Source of the DNA: Bifidobacterium choladohabitans
Lineage (GTDB): Bacteria > Actinomycetota > Actinomycetes > Actinomycetales > Bifidobacteriaceae
DNA: 64,000 nt
Assembly: GCF_016102005.1 (NCBI RefSeq)
Contig: NZ_JACFPL010000001.1
Span: 248,001 to 312,000, forward strand
Direction of reading: 5' to 3'
A program made the position numbers and the translations under genes. Of this stretch, positions 1 through 8,888 are shown piece by piece. Under the pieces are notes generated by a model. That model searched no databases. It was not told the DNA's origin and was given only the letters and a program-made list of their open reading frames with translations. The number at the start of each line of letters is the position of its first letter. Within the stretch, counting starts at the first letter, position 1.

Positions 1-703
1 CTACGATGGCATCCTCCACGTCGTGGACGCTGTAGGCGATGTCATCAGCCAGGTCCATGACCTGGCACTCCATAGGCGTGCTGGCCTGAGGCGCCCCCTG
101 CTTAAGCCAATGGAAGACCTCCCGGTCGTCGGGATAGACGCAGAACTTGGCGGTCCTCTCCCCCTTGGGATGAGCCGAGGCCTCGGCCAGGGTCCAGGGA
201 TATTTGACCGCAGCGTCCAGGGCGGCCCTGGTCAGGTTGACTCCTGCTGAACGTCCGTCCGGATGGAAGACCTTGGGCTCCAGTCTGGTCAGCAGTCGGA
301 GGGTCTGCGCATTGCCCTCGAACCCCCCAATATCCGAGGCCAGCGAGGACAGGGCACGTTCGCCGTTGTGGCCAAAGGGCGGATGACCCAGGTCATGGGC
401 CAGACAGGCGCAGTCCACCACATCGGGGTCGCAGCCCAGCATGGTCCCAATCTGCCGACCGATCTGGGCCACCTCCAAAGTATGGGTCAGCCGTGTGCGG
501 GCAAAGTCGTCAGTGCCGGCGACCAGGATCTGCGTCTTGGCCCCCAACCTACGGAGCGCCGAAGAATGGACCAGACGCGCCCGATCCCGTTCGAAGGGAG
601 TCCTGCCGCTGGTCTTTGGAGGCTCTGGAGCCCACCGTTCCTGATCCCGGGCGGAGTAGCCCTCGGCCAGCAGGCGGGATCCGCCCTCCTCGTCAGTGCC
701 CAT
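1..703 (-). CDS. dgt: dGTPase (deoxyguanosinetriphosphate triphosphohydrolase), 3' part missing
   Basis: Hydrolyses dGTP to deoxyguanosine and triphosphate in the cytoplasm. Reading back from an ATG at 703, the protein begins [12 protein letters not shown] and carries the family stretch [20 protein letters not shown], followed by the HD-domain residues: [11 protein letters not shown] gives the first His and [16 protein letters not shown] gives the HD pair with its [10 protein letters not shown] loop. About 234 residues are visible; the gene runs off the left edge, so the C-terminal half is unseen. The start lies 18 bases after the stop of the Ohr gene, so the two are probably cotranscribed. 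The family assignment is firm; substrate preference within HD dNTPases is inferred. Confidence 0.9.
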   Translation of the reverse strand, partial: MGTDEEGGSRLLAEGYSARDQERWAPEPPKTSGRTPFERDRARLVHSSALRRLGAKTQILVAGTDDFARTRLTHTLEVAQIGRQIGTMLGCDPDVVDCACLAHDLGHPPFGHNGERALSSLASDIGGFEGNAQTLRLLTRLEPKVFHPDGRSAGVNLTRAALDAAVKYPWTLAEASAHPKGERTAKFCVYPDDREVFHWLKQGAPQASTPMECQVMDLADDIAYSVHDVEDAIV

Positions 704-721
704 CAGGCCCGTCCGCTCCGT

Positions 722-1180
722 TCAGTCCAGATTGTCCACGACCACCACTTCAGTGGGCACATTGCCCGCCGTGGCCTTGGAGTAGGGGCAGAGTTCCTGG
801 GTGCGTTCCACCAGGCGGGTGGCCAGATCACGATCGACGCCGGGCAGGCAGACCTCGATCAGAGCCTTGATACCGAAGGACTCGCCTTGGTCGCCAAGGG
901 AGATATGGGTACGTACCCTGCTCTGGGCCAGCTTGGTGGCCGGCACGCGCAACTCCTTGCCGGCCAGTCCCATGGCTCCCTGGAAGCAGGCGCCCCAACC
1001 GATGGCGAAGAGCTGCTCGGGGTTGGTGCCTTGGCCCTTGCCCCCCATGGCCTTGGGTGTGTCCAGGTCCAGGGAGAGATCGGGCTCGTGGCTGTCCGCA
1101 TGGCCCTCACGGCCACCGGTGATGTCAGCTACGGCTGTGTATGAGATATTGCTTGGTTCATTTCCTGAATATGTAGTCAT
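722..1180 (-). CDS. ohr: Ohr/OsmC family organic hydroperoxide resistance protein
   Basis: A 152-residue cytoplasmic thiol peroxidase that reduces organic hydroperoxides. Both redox-active cysteines are present in family context: GWGACFQGAM in the first half and ELCPYSKATAGNV near the C-terminus. The second motif, CPYSKAT, favours the Ohr branch over OsmC. Length matches the family (about 140 residues). The ATG at 1180 has a GAGG-type site just upstream. It is followed at 18 bases by the dGTPase gene on the same strand. Ohr genes are often paired with an OhrR repressor; none is adjacent here. Confidence 0.9.
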   Translation of the reverse strand: MTTYSGNEPSNISYTAVADITGGREGHADSHEPDLSLDLDTPKAMGGKGQGTNPEQLFAIGWGACFQGAMGLAGKELRVPATKLAQSRVRTHISLGDQGESFGIKALIEVCLPGVDRDLATRLVERTQELCPYSKATAGNVPTEVVVVDNLD

Positions 1181-1264
1181 AACCTCATCTCACCACTTAT
1201 ATTGCCCCTTGACAAGGCCCCAAGCCTGGGTTCGACCTGTGATAGTGGTCTCAAAATCGTGGTC

Positions 1265-2659
1265 TCAAAGAATCGATTCAGGGGCAATCAGGTGCAGGTC
1301 GGAGGGGTTGACCACATCATGCACGCCCAGGTAGAGCCGTGGAATCCTACTACGCAGGCAAGTGAAGACCTCATAGCTGATGGTGTCGGCGGCCCGGGCC
1401 CAGTCATCAGCAGTTGGCTCAGCCCGATCCTCCCCCTGGCCTGGCCCAAAGAGAACAACGGTATCGCCCTCGCGCACTCCCAAGTCAGAGGCCATGCCTT
1501 CTAGATCAAGTACACACTGGTCCATGCAGACCCTGCCAGCGACGCGAACCAACCTGGGCCCTTGAAGAGTCATCAGACGGACGGGGCCGCCCAAGTGCTC
1601 TCGGCCTATAGCACCCTCCCGGTCGAAGCCCGAGGCTGACCGATGGATTCCGTCGGCGTAGCCCAGGGGCATGATGGCCGTGCTTGTCGGCTGCTGTGTC
1701 AGATAGGTGCGTCCATAGGATACGCCATGACCGGCCGGCATGTCCTTGACGGTGCCCAGCTGGGCCTGAAGGGTCATTGCCGGACGCAGACCATAATCGG
1801 CCGAAACCCCCATGGAGGGATCGGGCTCGTATCCATACAGGCCGATGCCCGGACGGGTCAGGTCGTAACGTATCCCGGGACGGGTGAGTGTGGCAGCGGT
1901 ATTGGCCAAATGCCGGATTTCGGGTTTCATACCTGCGGCCGTCATCCTATCGGAGAACTCCTCGAAGAGGGCGATTTGCTCGTCAGTGGACGACACGAAC
2001 TCGTCCACGCCAGGCATGTCGGCCACCGCCAGGTGGCTGAAAAGCCCCACAGGCTCCAACAGACCCTGGGCGGCCAGACGGGAGAGCTCGCGCAGGGCAT
2101 CCCCGAAGGTTTCGGGAGTAAAACCGTTGCGTCCGAAGCCGGTGTCCACCTTGATGTGGACGCGGGCAGGCCTGCCGACCTGATCTGCCGCCTGCGCCGC
2201 CATGTCCATGGTCTTCAGGGAACCAACACCCAGGTCGATGTCAGCCTGAATCAGCTGATCGAAGGGGGCGCGATCCCCGTTGAACATCCAAGACAGAATC
2301 CGGGAACGGTCGGGGCCGATGCCTGCACGACGCAGACGCAGGGCCTCGCTGGACTGGGCCGTGCCCAGCCAGGTGGCCCCGCCAGCCAGTGCAGCCAGGG
2401 CAACAGGGATGAGCCCATGGCCGTAAGCATCGGCCTTGACCACACCCATGACTGCAGCACCGGGGTTCGTGGAATGAACCAGCTTAACCAGGGTGGCCAT
2501 ATTGGCCTTCAAGGTCCGCAAGTCCACGATGATCTGCCCAGGATAGGCCCGAAGAGCTTGCTCGTAATGCCGCTGGCCCTCGGGCCCGGAGAACTGCCAT
2601 GCCGGTGCTGCACTCAAAGTCATGGCTCCATTGTGCGACGCCGCTGCGACGGTCGGCAC
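1265..2659 (-). CDS. alr: Alanine racemase
   Basis: PLP enzyme interconverting L- and D-alanine for peptidoglycan. The PLP lysine lies in the family motif AVMGVVKADAYGHG near residue 74, and the catalytic Tyr region is seen in GHGVSYGRTYL. Two-domain fold: TIM barrel (about 40-290), then the C-terminal beta domain with RVCMDQCVLDL. At 464 residues it is long for the family (about 360-380), with an N-terminal extension of about 35 residues. The GTG at 2659 lies 6 bases after the upstream GNAT stop; an ATG 12 codons further in (2623) is an equally plausible start. The GNAT-alr pair looks like one transcript. Confidence 0.93.
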   Translation of the reverse strand: MPTVAAASHNGAMTLSAAPAWQFSGPEGQRHYEQALRAYPGQIIVDLRTLKANMATLVKLVHSTNPGAAVMGVVKADAYGHGLIPVALAALAGGATWLGTAQSSEALRLRRAGIGPDRSRILSWMFNGDRAPFDQLIQADIDLGVGSLKTMDMAAQAADQVGRPARVHIKVDTGFGRNGFTPETFGDALRELSRLAAQGLLEPVGLFSHLAVADMPGVDEFVSSTDEQIALFEEFSDRMTAAGMKPEIRHLANTAATLTRPGIRYDLTRPGIGLYGYEPDPSMGVSADYGLRPAMTLQAQLGTVKDMPAGHGVSYGRTYLTQQPTSTAIMPLGYADGIHRSASGFDREGAIGREHLGGPVRLMTLQGPRLVRVAGRVCMDQCVLDLEGMASDLGVREGDTVVLFGPGQGEDRAEPTADDWARAADTISYEVFTCLRSRIPRLYLGVHDVVNPSDLHLIAPESIL

Positions 2660-2665
2660 CCGCCC

Positions 2666-3316
2666 TCAGACGGCGATCAGGCGCCTGGCGGCTCTTTCGC
2701 GCTCAGCCAGGTCAAGGGGCCGATCGTGCCGCTGGTAGGCCACCCGCACGTTCTCGATCTCCTTGTTCTCAGGCATGATGATGTTGCCGCAGCGAGTGAA
2801 GCCATGGGTCTCCAGGATGTGCTGCATGGCATAGTTCTTCAGTCCCGTGTCGGCGCGGATATTCTCGTACCGGCGCATGCTCCAGTCAAGCAGGTCCCCG
2901 GCCGCGTGACGCCCCAGTCCCGAGGCAGCCACCCGATGGATGGTGGTATAGGGCCGGTCGTCAAGCCAGCTGCCATCAATGACCTTATAATCGGGTTCCG
3001 GGTCATGGAAGAGGGCGAAGACGCCGATGATGCGCTCGTGACTGCCCTTGTGCTCGTCCAACTCAGGTTCAGGGTAGACGGGATCCTCAGGGATTTGATC
3101 CATACCAGCTGCATCGTCAACCAAGAGCATGGTGTGACCCCCGGCGATGTCCTCGCGGATGCGTTCGGGCAGGGGGTACTTGTCCCCCCACTGACGGGGG
3201 TTGCCGGTCTCGGCCATCCGCTTTCTGGCGTAGGCGTAGACGGGCATGATCGCCTCAAAGTCGTCCATGGTGGCATGACGGATCCAACGTGCAGTTTCCA
3301 TCGCGTACCTGCTCAC
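2666..3316 (-). CDS. GNAT-family N-acetyltransferase
   Basis: A 216-residue protein of the GNAT type. It begins with a family-like strand-helix start (WIRHATMDDFEAIMPVYAYA). The centre carries the acetyl-CoA region: RVAASGLGRHAAGDLLDW around residues 130-147 stands in the position of motif A, followed by LETHGFTRCGNI, the usual 'longer name, F-x-x-C/Y-G' end of GNAT domains. The substrate cannot be told. Start: GTG at 3316 with AGAGG 8 bases upstream; an ATG at 3301 also has an AGCAGG site. It directly precedes alr (6-base gap), which suggests cotranscription but not a wall-related function by itself. Confidence 0.8.
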   Translation of the reverse strand: MSRYAMETARWIRHATMDDFEAIMPVYAYARKRMAETGNPRQWGDKYPLPERIREDIAGGHTMLLVDDAAGMDQIPEDPVYPEPELDEHKGSHERIIGVFALFHDPEPDYKVIDGSWLDDRPYTTIHRVAASGLGRHAAGDLLDWSMRRYENIRADTGLKNYAMQHILETHGFTRCGNIIMPENKEIENVRVAYQRHDRPLDLAERERAARRLIAV

Positions 3317-3447
3317 TGTGGCTACCTCTTTCTCGACCGGTGCGGCAGGGGCAAAACCCGCCCCCGCGATTGCCGAAGTACGAGTGTATCCATCAGGAAG
3401 CTGTCACGAAGTGAGTACGCATTGAGCGAATCGGGGAATAGTTTGGG

Positions 3448-4503
3448 CTATTGTGCGGTCTCTTGAACCCGACTTTCCGAGCGCAGATGACGGGCACGGG
3501 TCAGATTGACCACGCTGTGTCGGCTGACCAGTCGAGTTGGCATGACCACATGCCGCTGGAACTCCTTGCCTTGGCGTGCATCAAGAATCATTCCCACCGC
3601 CATCCTGGCCATCAAATCAAATGGCTGGTCCACCGTGGTAAGTGAAGGCATCAGATAAGAGGATGGATAGACGTTGTCGAATCCGACCACAGACAGGTCC
3701 CGCCCGGGCTCCAGTCCACGTTCGCGCGCTGCTCTGTAGATATTGACGGCTGTCAAGTCGTTGCATGCCAGAATCGCAGTCGGACGATGAGCACGGTCCA
3801 GCAGATCACAGGCAGCTTGGTACCCTCTGTCAGGCAGATAGTCTCCCTGCTGAACCATACCCGACGGCAGGCTGGCACCGATGGCTGCCAGTGCTGCTCG
3901 GTATCCTGCAAGTCTGGCTTGCGCGGATTGCACATTCGCCGGTCCAGCGATGACGCCTATGCACCGGTGTCCGGCATCCAGAAGACATTTGGCCGCTTGG
4001 TATCCGCCAGTCCAATTGTCGAGCGTTATGCTCATGTCCTCATCGCTGACCAAGTCCACCGGATCGACCGCCACCAAGGGGATACCCCTTGCTTTGAGCA
4101 CGTTCTTGCCCTCCTGGTCTATGGAGGACATCTGAGTGATCACACCCAGCGGGTTTCGATCAATGATCCCCCTCAGACATTCCTCGGCACGCCGCTGGTG
4201 GTCAGTCTGTGTCACCGTCAGAGCCAGACCGGCATCCAAAGCCCACTTTGAGGCATAGCGTATCATCTCGATGGTGCCATTGTTGGCGATATAATCCACC
4301 ACAAGTTCAATGGTCTGGGCGATTTTGGTACTGACGAGCGGATGCGCATAGCCCTGATCGGCTAAAGCCTTTTCGACTCTCCGACGGGTTTTTGCCGCCA
4401 CACCCGGTCGACCGTTAATCACCTTGGAGACGGTCGACGCTGAGATGCCGAGCTGCTCGGCTATAGCGCCGACGTGCGGATTGCCGGGTTCCTGTCTGGC
4501 CAT
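3448..4503 (-). CDS. LacI-family transcriptional regulator, candidate L-fucose operon repressor
   Basis: DNA-binding repressor of the LacI/GalR family. The N-terminus carries the helix-turn-helix IAEQLGISASTVSKVINGR and hinge helix (KTRRRVEKALADQGY), followed by a periplasmic-binding-protein-like effector domain with the usual ILACNDLTA and SVVGFDN segments. Three in-frame ATGs (4518, 4509, 4503) precede it; the 4503 start is preferred because GAAAGGA lies 5-6 bases upstream. It is divergent from the fucose operon with 150 bases between them, so it most likely controls that operon. The effector (L-fucose or a pathway intermediate) is inference. Confidence 0.9.
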   Translation of the reverse strand: MARQEPGNPHVGAIAEQLGISASTVSKVINGRPGVAAKTRRRVEKALADQGYAHPLVSTKIAQTIELVVDYIANNGTIEMIRYASKWALDAGLALTVTQTDHQRRAEECLRGIIDRNPLGVITQMSSIDQEGKNVLKARGIPLVAVDPVDLVSDEDMSITLDNWTGGYQAAKCLLDAGHRCIGVIAGPANVQSAQARLAGYRAALAAIGASLPSGMVQQGDYLPDRGYQAACDLLDRAHRPTAILACNDLTAVNIYRAARERGLEPGRDLSVVGFDNVYPSSYLMPSLTTVDQPFDLMARMAVGMILDARQGKEFQRHVVMPTRLVSRHSVVNLTRARHLRSESRVQETAQ

Positions 4504-4588
4504 GTGCATCCTTTCCATTACCCACTTATCGTAACCAACGAAGCTGCAATAGTACCCACGCTGGATTTAGAATTTTTATATTCTTAAT

Positions 4589-4628
4589 TTTCAAATTTCT
4601 ATTTCTGCGCCTATACTGACGTATACGT
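4589..4628 (+). promoter_or_regulatory. Candidate promoter and LacI operator of the fucose operon
   Basis: Seen directly: a perfect 10-base palindrome ACGTATACGT at 4619-4628, just after a TATACT hexamer at 4612-4617 that fits a -10 box. A weak -35 candidate, TTTCAA, lies at 4589-4594, giving a 17-base spacer. The palindrome would sit over the transcription start, a normal position for LacI-type repression. The surrounding 4565-4610 is strongly AT-rich. Assignment to the divergent LacI protein is inference. Confidence 0.5.
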
Positions 4629-4653
4629 TCACAAGATTGGCAAAGGAGCCACG

Positions 4654-5937
4654 ATGAGTACTATCACTGCGGTGAAAACGTATGACTTTCGTTTTCCCAC
4701 TTCTCTGACCCTGTCAGGATCGGATGCCATGAACAAGGACCCCGACTATTCAGCCGCCTATGTGGAAATACACACCTCGGCTGACGACGGGATCAAAGGC
4801 TGTGGTTTGGTCTTCACCATCGGACGAGGCAACGATGTTGTTTGCAGAGCCATAGATTCCATAGGAGAGACTCTGCATGGCCTAGAGGTTGAACGTCTGC
4901 TGGACAGCATGGGTCTGGCCTGGGACCTATTGGTCCATGACTCACAGCTGCGCTGGCTGGGGCCCGAAAAGGGAGTCGAGCACATGGCCATTGGCGCACT
5001 GCTGAGCGCCCTTTGGGACATGAAAGCCAAAAGGGCGAGAAAACCCTTGTGGTTGCTGCTGGCTGAAATGGATCCTGAGGATCTTGTCAGCACATTGGAC
5101 TTTCGATATCTGTCTGACGCCCTGCGCCCCGAGGAGGCCATAGACATCCTCAAGGATGGGCAATCCGGCAAGCAGGAGCGCATCGAGGACATTCGCCAGC
5201 ACGGGTACCCCGGTTATTCGACAGCACCAGGCTGGCTTGGCTATAGCGACGAAAAAATGGTGGAGATCGCTAAACGGGAGACGCAGGAAAAGGGCTTTAA
5301 GCAGATCAAGCTCAAGGTGGGCCAGAACCTCGATGATGACATACGCCGCCTGGGACTGGCCAGGGATGCCATCGGTCCCGACGTCCGCCTGGCCGTCGAC
5401 GCTAATCAGGTCTGGGATGTCCCGCAAGCCATTGATTGGATCAACCATTTCCATGACTTCGACCTGGCATGGGTCGAAGAGCCCACCAGCCCCGACGACA
5501 TCATCGGCCACGCAACCATTGCCAGGGCCATCAATCCCATCCCCGTGGCAACCGGCGAACAGATGCAGAACCGCATCATGTTCAAGCAATTCCTGCAGGC
5601 TAACGCCTTCGGCATCATGCAGATCGACGCCACCAGAGTGGCAGGCCCCCAGGAGATAGTTCTGGAATACCTTCTGGCTCGCAAGTTCCACAAGATAGTC
5701 TGCCCCCACGCCGGCGGGGTCGGATTGTGCGAGATGGTCTGCCACTTCGCCATGTTCGACTACGCAGCCGTCTCCTGCACCACACAGGGCCGAATGATCG
5801 AATACGTAGACAACCAGCACGAATATTTCGTGAACCCCGTGCGTATCAGCCAAGGCATGTATCAGGCACCGACCGCTCCCGGCAATGGGGCTGAAATGAC
5901 CGTGGAGACTGCACAGCGCTACCTCCATCAGAAGTGA
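4654..5937 (+). CDS. L-fuconate dehydratase (enolase superfamily)
   Basis: Dehydrates L-fuconate to 2-keto-3-deoxy-L-fuconate. A 427-residue mandelate-racemase-type enolase: capping domain to about 140, then the barrel. The KxK base motif is at K219/K221 (IKLKVG), the metal ligands at D249 (AVDANQVW), E275 (WVEEPT) and E302 (TGEQMQ), and the family His at H352 (CPHAGGVG). The double-Glu EEPTSPDD segment and CPHAGGVGLCE are typical of fuconate dehydratases. Start ATG 4654 has AAGGAG 6 bases upstream. First gene of a five-gene cluster whose other members fit the same route, which strengthens the substrate call. Confidence 0.9.
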   Translation: MSTITAVKTYDFRFPTSLTLSGSDAMNKDPDYSAAYVEIHTSADDGIKGCGLVFTIGRGNDVVCRAIDSIGETLHGLEVERLLDSMGLAWDLLVHDSQLRWLGPEKGVEHMAIGALLSALWDMKAKRARKPLWLLLAEMDPEDLVSTLDFRYLSDALRPEEAIDILKDGQSGKQERIEDIRQHGYPGYSTAPGWLGYSDEKMVEIAKRETQEKGFKQIKLKVGQNLDDDIRRLGLARDAIGPDVRLAVDANQVWDVPQAIDWINHFHDFDLAWVEEPTSPDDIIGHATIARAINPIPVATGEQMQNRIMFKQFLQANAFGIMQIDATRVAGPQEIVLEYLLARKFHKIVCPHAGGVGLCEMVCHFAMFDYAAVSCTTQGRMIEYVDNQHEYFVNPVRISQGMYQAPTAPGNGAEMTVETAQRYLHQK

Positions 5938-6018
5938 CCTCGGGCCACCTCAATCAAAATCCGGTCCAATCACTGGACCTCTAACAAATCATCCATCCAT
6001 ATAGACAAAGGAGTTCTC

Positions 6019-6810
6019 ATGGATTTGCATCTCAAGAACAAGGTATTCATCATCACCGGTGGCTTCAAGGGCATCGGCAGGGGCATAACCCTACAACTGG
6101 CCCAGGAGGGCGCCATAACCGCAGTCATAGACCGTGACGAGTCAGCCAGGGACCAGTTCTGCAAAGACATCGAGGCCTATACCGATACCTACCGGACCTT
6201 CATTTTGGATCTGAATGACACCGACGGCATAGCCCCCATTGTGGAGCAGGTACACAAGGAATTCGGCCATATCGATGGCATAGTCAACAACGCTGGAGTC
6301 AACGACAACAAAGCTTTGGAAACCACTGACTGGCGGGAGTTCGAGCGTTCCGTACACGGCAATCTCACCCACTACTACGAGCTCATGCATGCCTCTTGTG
6401 CCTACCTCAAGGAAAGCCACGGATCCGTCATCAACATCACCTCCAAAACCGCCGTGACCGGTCAGGGCAAGACCAGCGCCTACGCGGCAGCCAAGGGCGG
6501 AGTTCTGGGCCTGACCAGAGAATGGGCTGCGGCCTTGGTGCACGATGACGTACGAGTGAACGCCATCGTGGTCTCGGAATGCTGGACCCCGCTCTATGCC
6601 GACTGGATCAAGACCTTTGGCGATGAAAAGGCCCAGCAGGCCCGTCTCTCAGTCATCACAGACAAGATTCCTCTGGAACATCGCATGACCACACCCGAGG
6701 AGATCGGGAACACCGCCACTTTCCTGCTCTCTGATCGCGCATCACACACCACCGGCCAATGGGTGTTCGTCGATGGCGGATACGTCCACCTGGACCGGGC
6801 ACTGAATTGA
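6019..6810 (+). CDS. Short-chain dehydrogenase, probable L-fucose dehydrogenase
   Basis: NAD(P)-dependent oxidation of L-fucose to fuconolactone is the likely first catabolic step. A 263-residue classical SDR: TGGFKGIG cofactor loop at 13-20, NNAG at 90-93, catalytic S142, Y155 and K159 (YAAAK), and C-terminal FVDGGYVHLD. AAAGGAG precedes the ATG at 6019. It lies 81 bases after the dehydratase and is followed by the fucose permease. Substrate is inferred from context; the alternative is 2-keto-3-deoxy-fuconate 4-dehydrogenase, but the aldolase at the end of the cluster makes a second oxidation unnecessary. Confidence 0.85.
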   Translation: MDLHLKNKVFIITGGFKGIGRGITLQLAQEGAITAVIDRDESARDQFCKDIEAYTDTYRTFILDLNDTDGIAPIVEQVHKEFGHIDGIVNNAGVNDNKALETTDWREFERSVHGNLTHYYELMHASCAYLKESHGSVINITSKTAVTGQGKTSAYAAAKGGVLGLTREWAAALVHDDVRVNAIVVSECWTPLYADWIKTFGDEKAQQARLSVITDKIPLEHRMTTPEEIGNTATFLLSDRASHTTGQWVFVDGGYVHLDRALN

Positions 6811-6818
6811 GCTCTGCC

Positions 6819-8087
6819 ATGGAAAATACAAATACACGAAACAAGGGCGGGTCCAAGGCCACTGTCGCCATAACCCTGGTCATCGGACTCTTCTTCATCT
6901 GGGGATTGACCATGAATCTGGTCAACGCCCTCAACAGCCCATTCAGCAACTACATGGAGCTGAACAGCACCCAGGCATCGCTGCTGCAGGTGGCCTACTA
7001 CGGAGCCTACTTCGTCATGGCCATCCCAGCAGGAATCATCTCCAAGCGCTTCGGCTACAAGGGCGGGGTCATTTCCGGACTGATACTGTTCGCGGTTGGA
7101 GCATTCATCGTGGTGCCAGCCACAAATATGGCCAGCTACGGACTCTTCTTATTCGCCATGTTCGTGGTAGCGCTGGGAGCCTCCTCGCTGGAGACCAACT
7201 GCAACCCTTATGTCACCAAGCTGGGCGACGAAAAAGGCGAATCCTTCAGACTCAATCTGGCACAGAGCTTCAACGGCGTCGGCAACGTGGTAGGGCCTCT
7301 GATTTTGGGCAGAGTCCTGTCCAAAACCCTGACCCCAAAAGAGCCGGGCTTTGAGCAAGCCAAGGTCAAGTTCCTGTCTGATACCAGAATGATCTATATC
7401 GTCATCGGCATCGTCCTGCTGCTGGTGTTAGCTGTCTTCATCGTCTTCAAACTGCCAACACCGCCCGGCGATGACGAGCAGGAGGGGGAAACTGGCACCG
7501 GTTCCGGCACCTCAAGTCTGTTGAAACGCCCTTACTTCGTACTGGGCGTGATTGCCGAGTTCATTTTTATCGGCTTGCAGGTGGCAGGCATGGCCATGTT
7601 CTCCGCTTATGCCCTCAAACACTGGGGCGCCGGCATCACCGCCGGTCTGGCTGCCACACTGTTGGCCTTGCTGTCGCTACTGTTCACCCTTGGGCGGTTC
7701 CTGACCACTCCGTTAATGACCAAATTCGATGCCGGCAAGATACTGGGCATCTACATGTGCATCACAGCCGTGCTGATGGTTCTGGTATTCCTAGGTCTGG
7801 GACGATTCTCGGTCATTTGCTTCCTGGTTGCCTATCTGTTCATATCAATCGGCTACCCCACCATCTTCTCGCTGACGCTCAAGGGCATCAGGGGCAACGA
7901 TGCCAAGACCGGCTCTTCGGCGCTGGTCATGAGTATTGTCGGAGCAGCCCTGATCCCGCTGCTGCTGGGTGCCATTCAGGATGCCATGGGCATCGAAATC
8001 GCCATGCTGGTGACCGTGCCCGGATTCCTCTACATCGCCTGGTATGCCTTCCGTGGGTGCCGCATAGGTCTTAAGCAGGGAGCCTGA
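6819..8087 (+). CDS. fucP: L-fucose permease, major facilitator superfamily (FucP type)
   Basis: Sugar:proton symporter in the cytoplasmic membrane. About 422 residues with 12 predicted membrane segments. Family marks include GLFFIWGLTMNLVNAL in helix 1, LLQVAYYGAYFVMAIPAG in helix 2 and the LETNCNPYV segment, all characteristic of the FHS/FucP group. A hydrophilic Gly/Glu-rich loop separates the two halves. The ATG at 6819 begins 8 bases after the dehydrogenase stop; an in-frame earlier codon at 6759 lies inside that gene and is rejected. The lactonase gene starts one base after its stop, so the set is translationally tight. Confidence 0.9.
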   Translation: MENTNTRNKGGSKATVAITLVIGLFFIWGLTMNLVNALNSPFSNYMELNSTQASLLQVAYYGAYFVMAIPAGIISKRFGYKGGVISGLILFAVGAFIVVPATNMASYGLFLFAMFVVALGASSLETNCNPYVTKLGDEKGESFRLNLAQSFNGVGNVVGPLILGRVLSKTLTPKEPGFEQAKVKFLSDTRMIYIVIGIVLLLVLAVFIVFKLPTPPGDDEQEGETGTGSGTSSLLKRPYFVLGVIAEFIFIGLQVAGMAMFSAYALKHWGAGITAGLAATLLALLSLLFTLGRFLTTPLMTKFDAGKILGIYMCITAVLMVLVFLGLGRFSVICFLVAYLFISIGYPTIFSLTLKGIRGNDAKTGSSALVMSIVGAALIPLLLGAIQDAMGIEIAMLVTVPGFLYIAWYAFRGCRIGLKQGA

Positions 8088-8088
8088 C

Positions 8089-8886
8089 ATGACACGACAA
8101 CTACAGGTCATCGATGCTCACTTCCATATGTGGGATCTTGAGCGGCAGCATCTGCCTTGGCTGGACGGAATGCCCTTACTGAACCGAAGCTTTCCCCTTC
8201 ATGAGCTCGAAAACGAGTACGAGCAGCTGGGAGCGGAATTTCTGGGCGGAGTCTATGTGGAAGTAGACTCGGATGACCCCCTGTTAGAGGACCGCTTGGT
8301 CTATGAGAACAATGACCCCAAAATCCTTGCCCGAATGCTCCGAGCCCAGGTAGGGCCCTATATGAGAGTGCCCATCAACGCTACGGGCATCAGAGAGCCA
8401 CTGCATACTGACTCTGCCCCTCGCGGCCGTTGCATGGAACCCTCCTTCATCGCTGGGCTCCGCGCCATGGCTGATAAGGGCCTGCCCTTTGAGCTATGCA
8501 ACCGGGGGGTAGAACTGCCGGACATGGCTCAGGCTTTCTCTCAGGTTCCTTCCCTGACTGTCATCATGGACCATCTGGGCAACATGCCCGACTTGTCGCC
8601 GGCCTGCAGAAAGGCCATGCAGGCCATGGCGGCCCTGCCGCATTGCTATATCAAGGTGTCAGGCGACTTGCCGGTCGATCGCGATATCGTCGCCTTCGTC
8701 AGAGACACATTTCCCCCGGATAGGATCCTCTATGCCTCCAACTGGCCGGTCGTCACCGTGCACTCCTCACTCAGGGAACACTGGCAACTGATGCTGGACA
8801 TCTTTGGCCCTGATGAGGACTTCTTCAAGCACAATGCCATGAGGGCCTATGGGATCGATGCCGATATGCTTACTGTGAAAGGGTGA
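8089..8886 (+). CDS. Amidohydrolase-family L-fuconolactonase
   Basis: Likely opens L-fucono-lactone to L-fuconate. A 265-residue member of the Amidohydro_2 group: the N-terminal metal motif is VIDAHFHMWD (D9, H11, H13), a further His lies in MDHLGNMPDL, and the C-terminal SNWPVVTV segment matches the position of the S/D-N-W-P motif seen in sugar lactonases of this family. Begins one base after fucP. Its stop overlaps the region just before the aldolase start. Assigned by family plus pathway context. Confidence 0.86.
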   Translation: MTRQLQVIDAHFHMWDLERQHLPWLDGMPLLNRSFPLHELENEYEQLGAEFLGGVYVEVDSDDPLLEDRLVYENNDPKILARMLRAQVGPYMRVPINATGIREPLHTDSAPRGRCMEPSFIAGLRAMADKGLPFELCNRGVELPDMAQAFSQVPSLTVIMDHLGNMPDLSPACRKAMQAMAALPHCYIKVSGDLPVDRDIVAFVRDTFPPDRILYASNWPVVTVHSSLREHWQLMLDIFGPDEDFFKHNAMRAYGIDADMLTVKG

Positions 8887-8888
8887 AC

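Noticed and set aside
1643-3466. 607-codon plus-strand open frame across alr and the GNAT gene
   Set aside because: It is antisense to two well-matched genes, has no family motifs, and arises from the third-position G/C bias of the real genes.
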